Below are positions 12,709-13,212 of a DNA stretch of 13,212 nucleotides, in pieces. The stretch's first letter is position 1. Each line of letters starts with the position of its first letter. The position numbers and the translations under genes are program-made. The stretch spans positions 1 to 13,212 of the forward strand of contig JARIBR010000094.1 of NCBI GenBank assembly GCA_029258695.1, written 5' to 3'. A model generated the notes under the pieces. It ran no database searches, was not told the DNA's origin, and was given only the letters and a program-made list of their open reading frames with translations. The DNA is from Quadrisphaera sp. (lineage in GTDB: Bacteria > Actinomycetota > Actinomycetes > Actinomycetales > Quadrisphaeraceae).

Positions 12709-12766
12709 GAGGCGCTGCTGCGCCGAGAGTCGCCACCGTCCTGCACCCGCACGCGAGGAGCCACCC

Positions 12767-13212
12767 ATGACCACCTTCGCCGACGCCCGCCAGAGCGACC
12801 CCGACACCTCCGCCGACGCGGTGACCGACCTGCCGCTGTCCAGCGTCGACCCGGAGATCGCCGCCGTCCTCGACGCCGAGCTGGACCGTCAGCGCGGCAC
12901 CCTGGAGATGATCGCGAGCGAGAACTTCGCCCCCCGCGCCGTCCTGCAGGCGCAGGGTTCGGTGCTGACGAACAAGTACGCCGAGGGCTACCCCGGCCGT
13001 CGCTACTACGGCGGGTGCGAGGCCGTCGACGTCGCGGAGGACCTCGCCCGCAACCGCGCCAAGGCGCTGTTCGGCGCGGACCACGTCAACGTCCAGCCGC
13101 ACTCCGGCGCCACGGCCAACGCCGCCGTGATGCACGCGCTGATCCGCCCGGGCGACACCATCCTCGGGCTCGAGCTCGCCCACGGCGGTCACCTCACCCA
13201 CGGCATGAAGGC
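12767..13212 (+). CDS. glyA: serine hydroxymethyltransferase (3' end outside window)
   Basis: This PLP enzyme interconverts serine and THF with glycine and 5,10-methylene-THF, the main entry of one-carbon units. The window holds the first 148 codons. The ATG is preceded by GAGGAG (12755-12760) with 6 nt spacing. After about 20 non-conserved residues come [94 protein letters not shown] and [12 protein letters not shown], all hallmarks of bacterial SHMT. The PLP lysine lies beyond the end. Expression is probably set by the ZTP riboswitch in its leader, which fits the enzyme's role in refilling the folate pool. Confidence 0.97.
   Translation, partial: MTTFADARQSDPDTSADAVTDLPLSSVDPEIAAVLDAELDRQRGTLEMIASENFAPRAVLQAQGSVLTNKYAEGYPGRRYYGGCEAVDVAEDLARNRAKALFGADHVNVQPHSGATANAAVMHALIRPGDTILGLELAHGGHLTHGMK

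Noticed and set aside
10963..12807. Long minus-strand open frame opposite zwf and the repeat region
   Set aside because: Composition is that of an antisense shadow, and it crosses the non-coding repeats and the riboswitch; zwf on the + strand has full family motifs.

Overview
The window is very GC-rich (nearly every third codon position is G or C), starts often with GTG, and encodes actinobacterial-type proteins throughout. It looks like chromosomal DNA of a high-GC actinobacterium. A motile lineage such as the Kineosporiales is possible but not proven. There are no phage, transposon, tRNA or rRNA sequences. Nine protein genes are clear, and both ends cut a gene (icd on the left, glyA on the right).

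Left block (1-3688, + strand): the last 282 residues of a homodimeric NADP-type isocitrate dehydrogenase. Four bases later comes a complete three-gene ABC importer (ATPase, permease overlapping it by 4 nt, and a lipoprotein substrate-binding protein of the NMT1/THI5/SsuA type) whose substrate is not evident. Middle block (3689-8474): a ten-helix GGDEF-EAL cyclic-di-GMP protein preceded by a FliA-like promoter candidate, meeting tail-to-tail (14 nt overlap) an S9-family prolyl-oligopeptidase-type hydrolase on the minus strand. Right block (8475-13212): a formate/nitrite-transporter-family channel convergent with purU (10-formyl-THF hydrolase, which releases formate), a small DoxX-family membrane protein divergent from purU, a somewhat divergent glucose-6-phosphate dehydrogenase with a disordered N-terminal extension, a 370-nt non-coding stretch, and the start of glyA (serine hydroxymethyltransferase).

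The non-coding DNA holds the most distinctive content. The glyA leader matches a ZTP (pfl) riboswitch, with P1, P2, the P3 hairpin and a possible pseudoknot visible. Just upstream lie an 18-bp tandem repeat and three copies of a strongly palindromic element built on CACTTC-N6-GAAGTG, the third inverted. A perfect 24-bp palindrome lies between the peptidase and the FNT channel, where it would cover the peptidase -35 region. Several genes (peptidase, purU, zwf, perhaps the GGDEF-EAL gene) have a candidate -10 element 7-8 nt before the start codon and no Shine-Dalgarno sequence, which suggests leaderless transcripts.

PurU, the FNT channel and ZTP-controlled glyA all touch one-carbon/formate metabolism. 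Their proximity may be functional, but this is inference.
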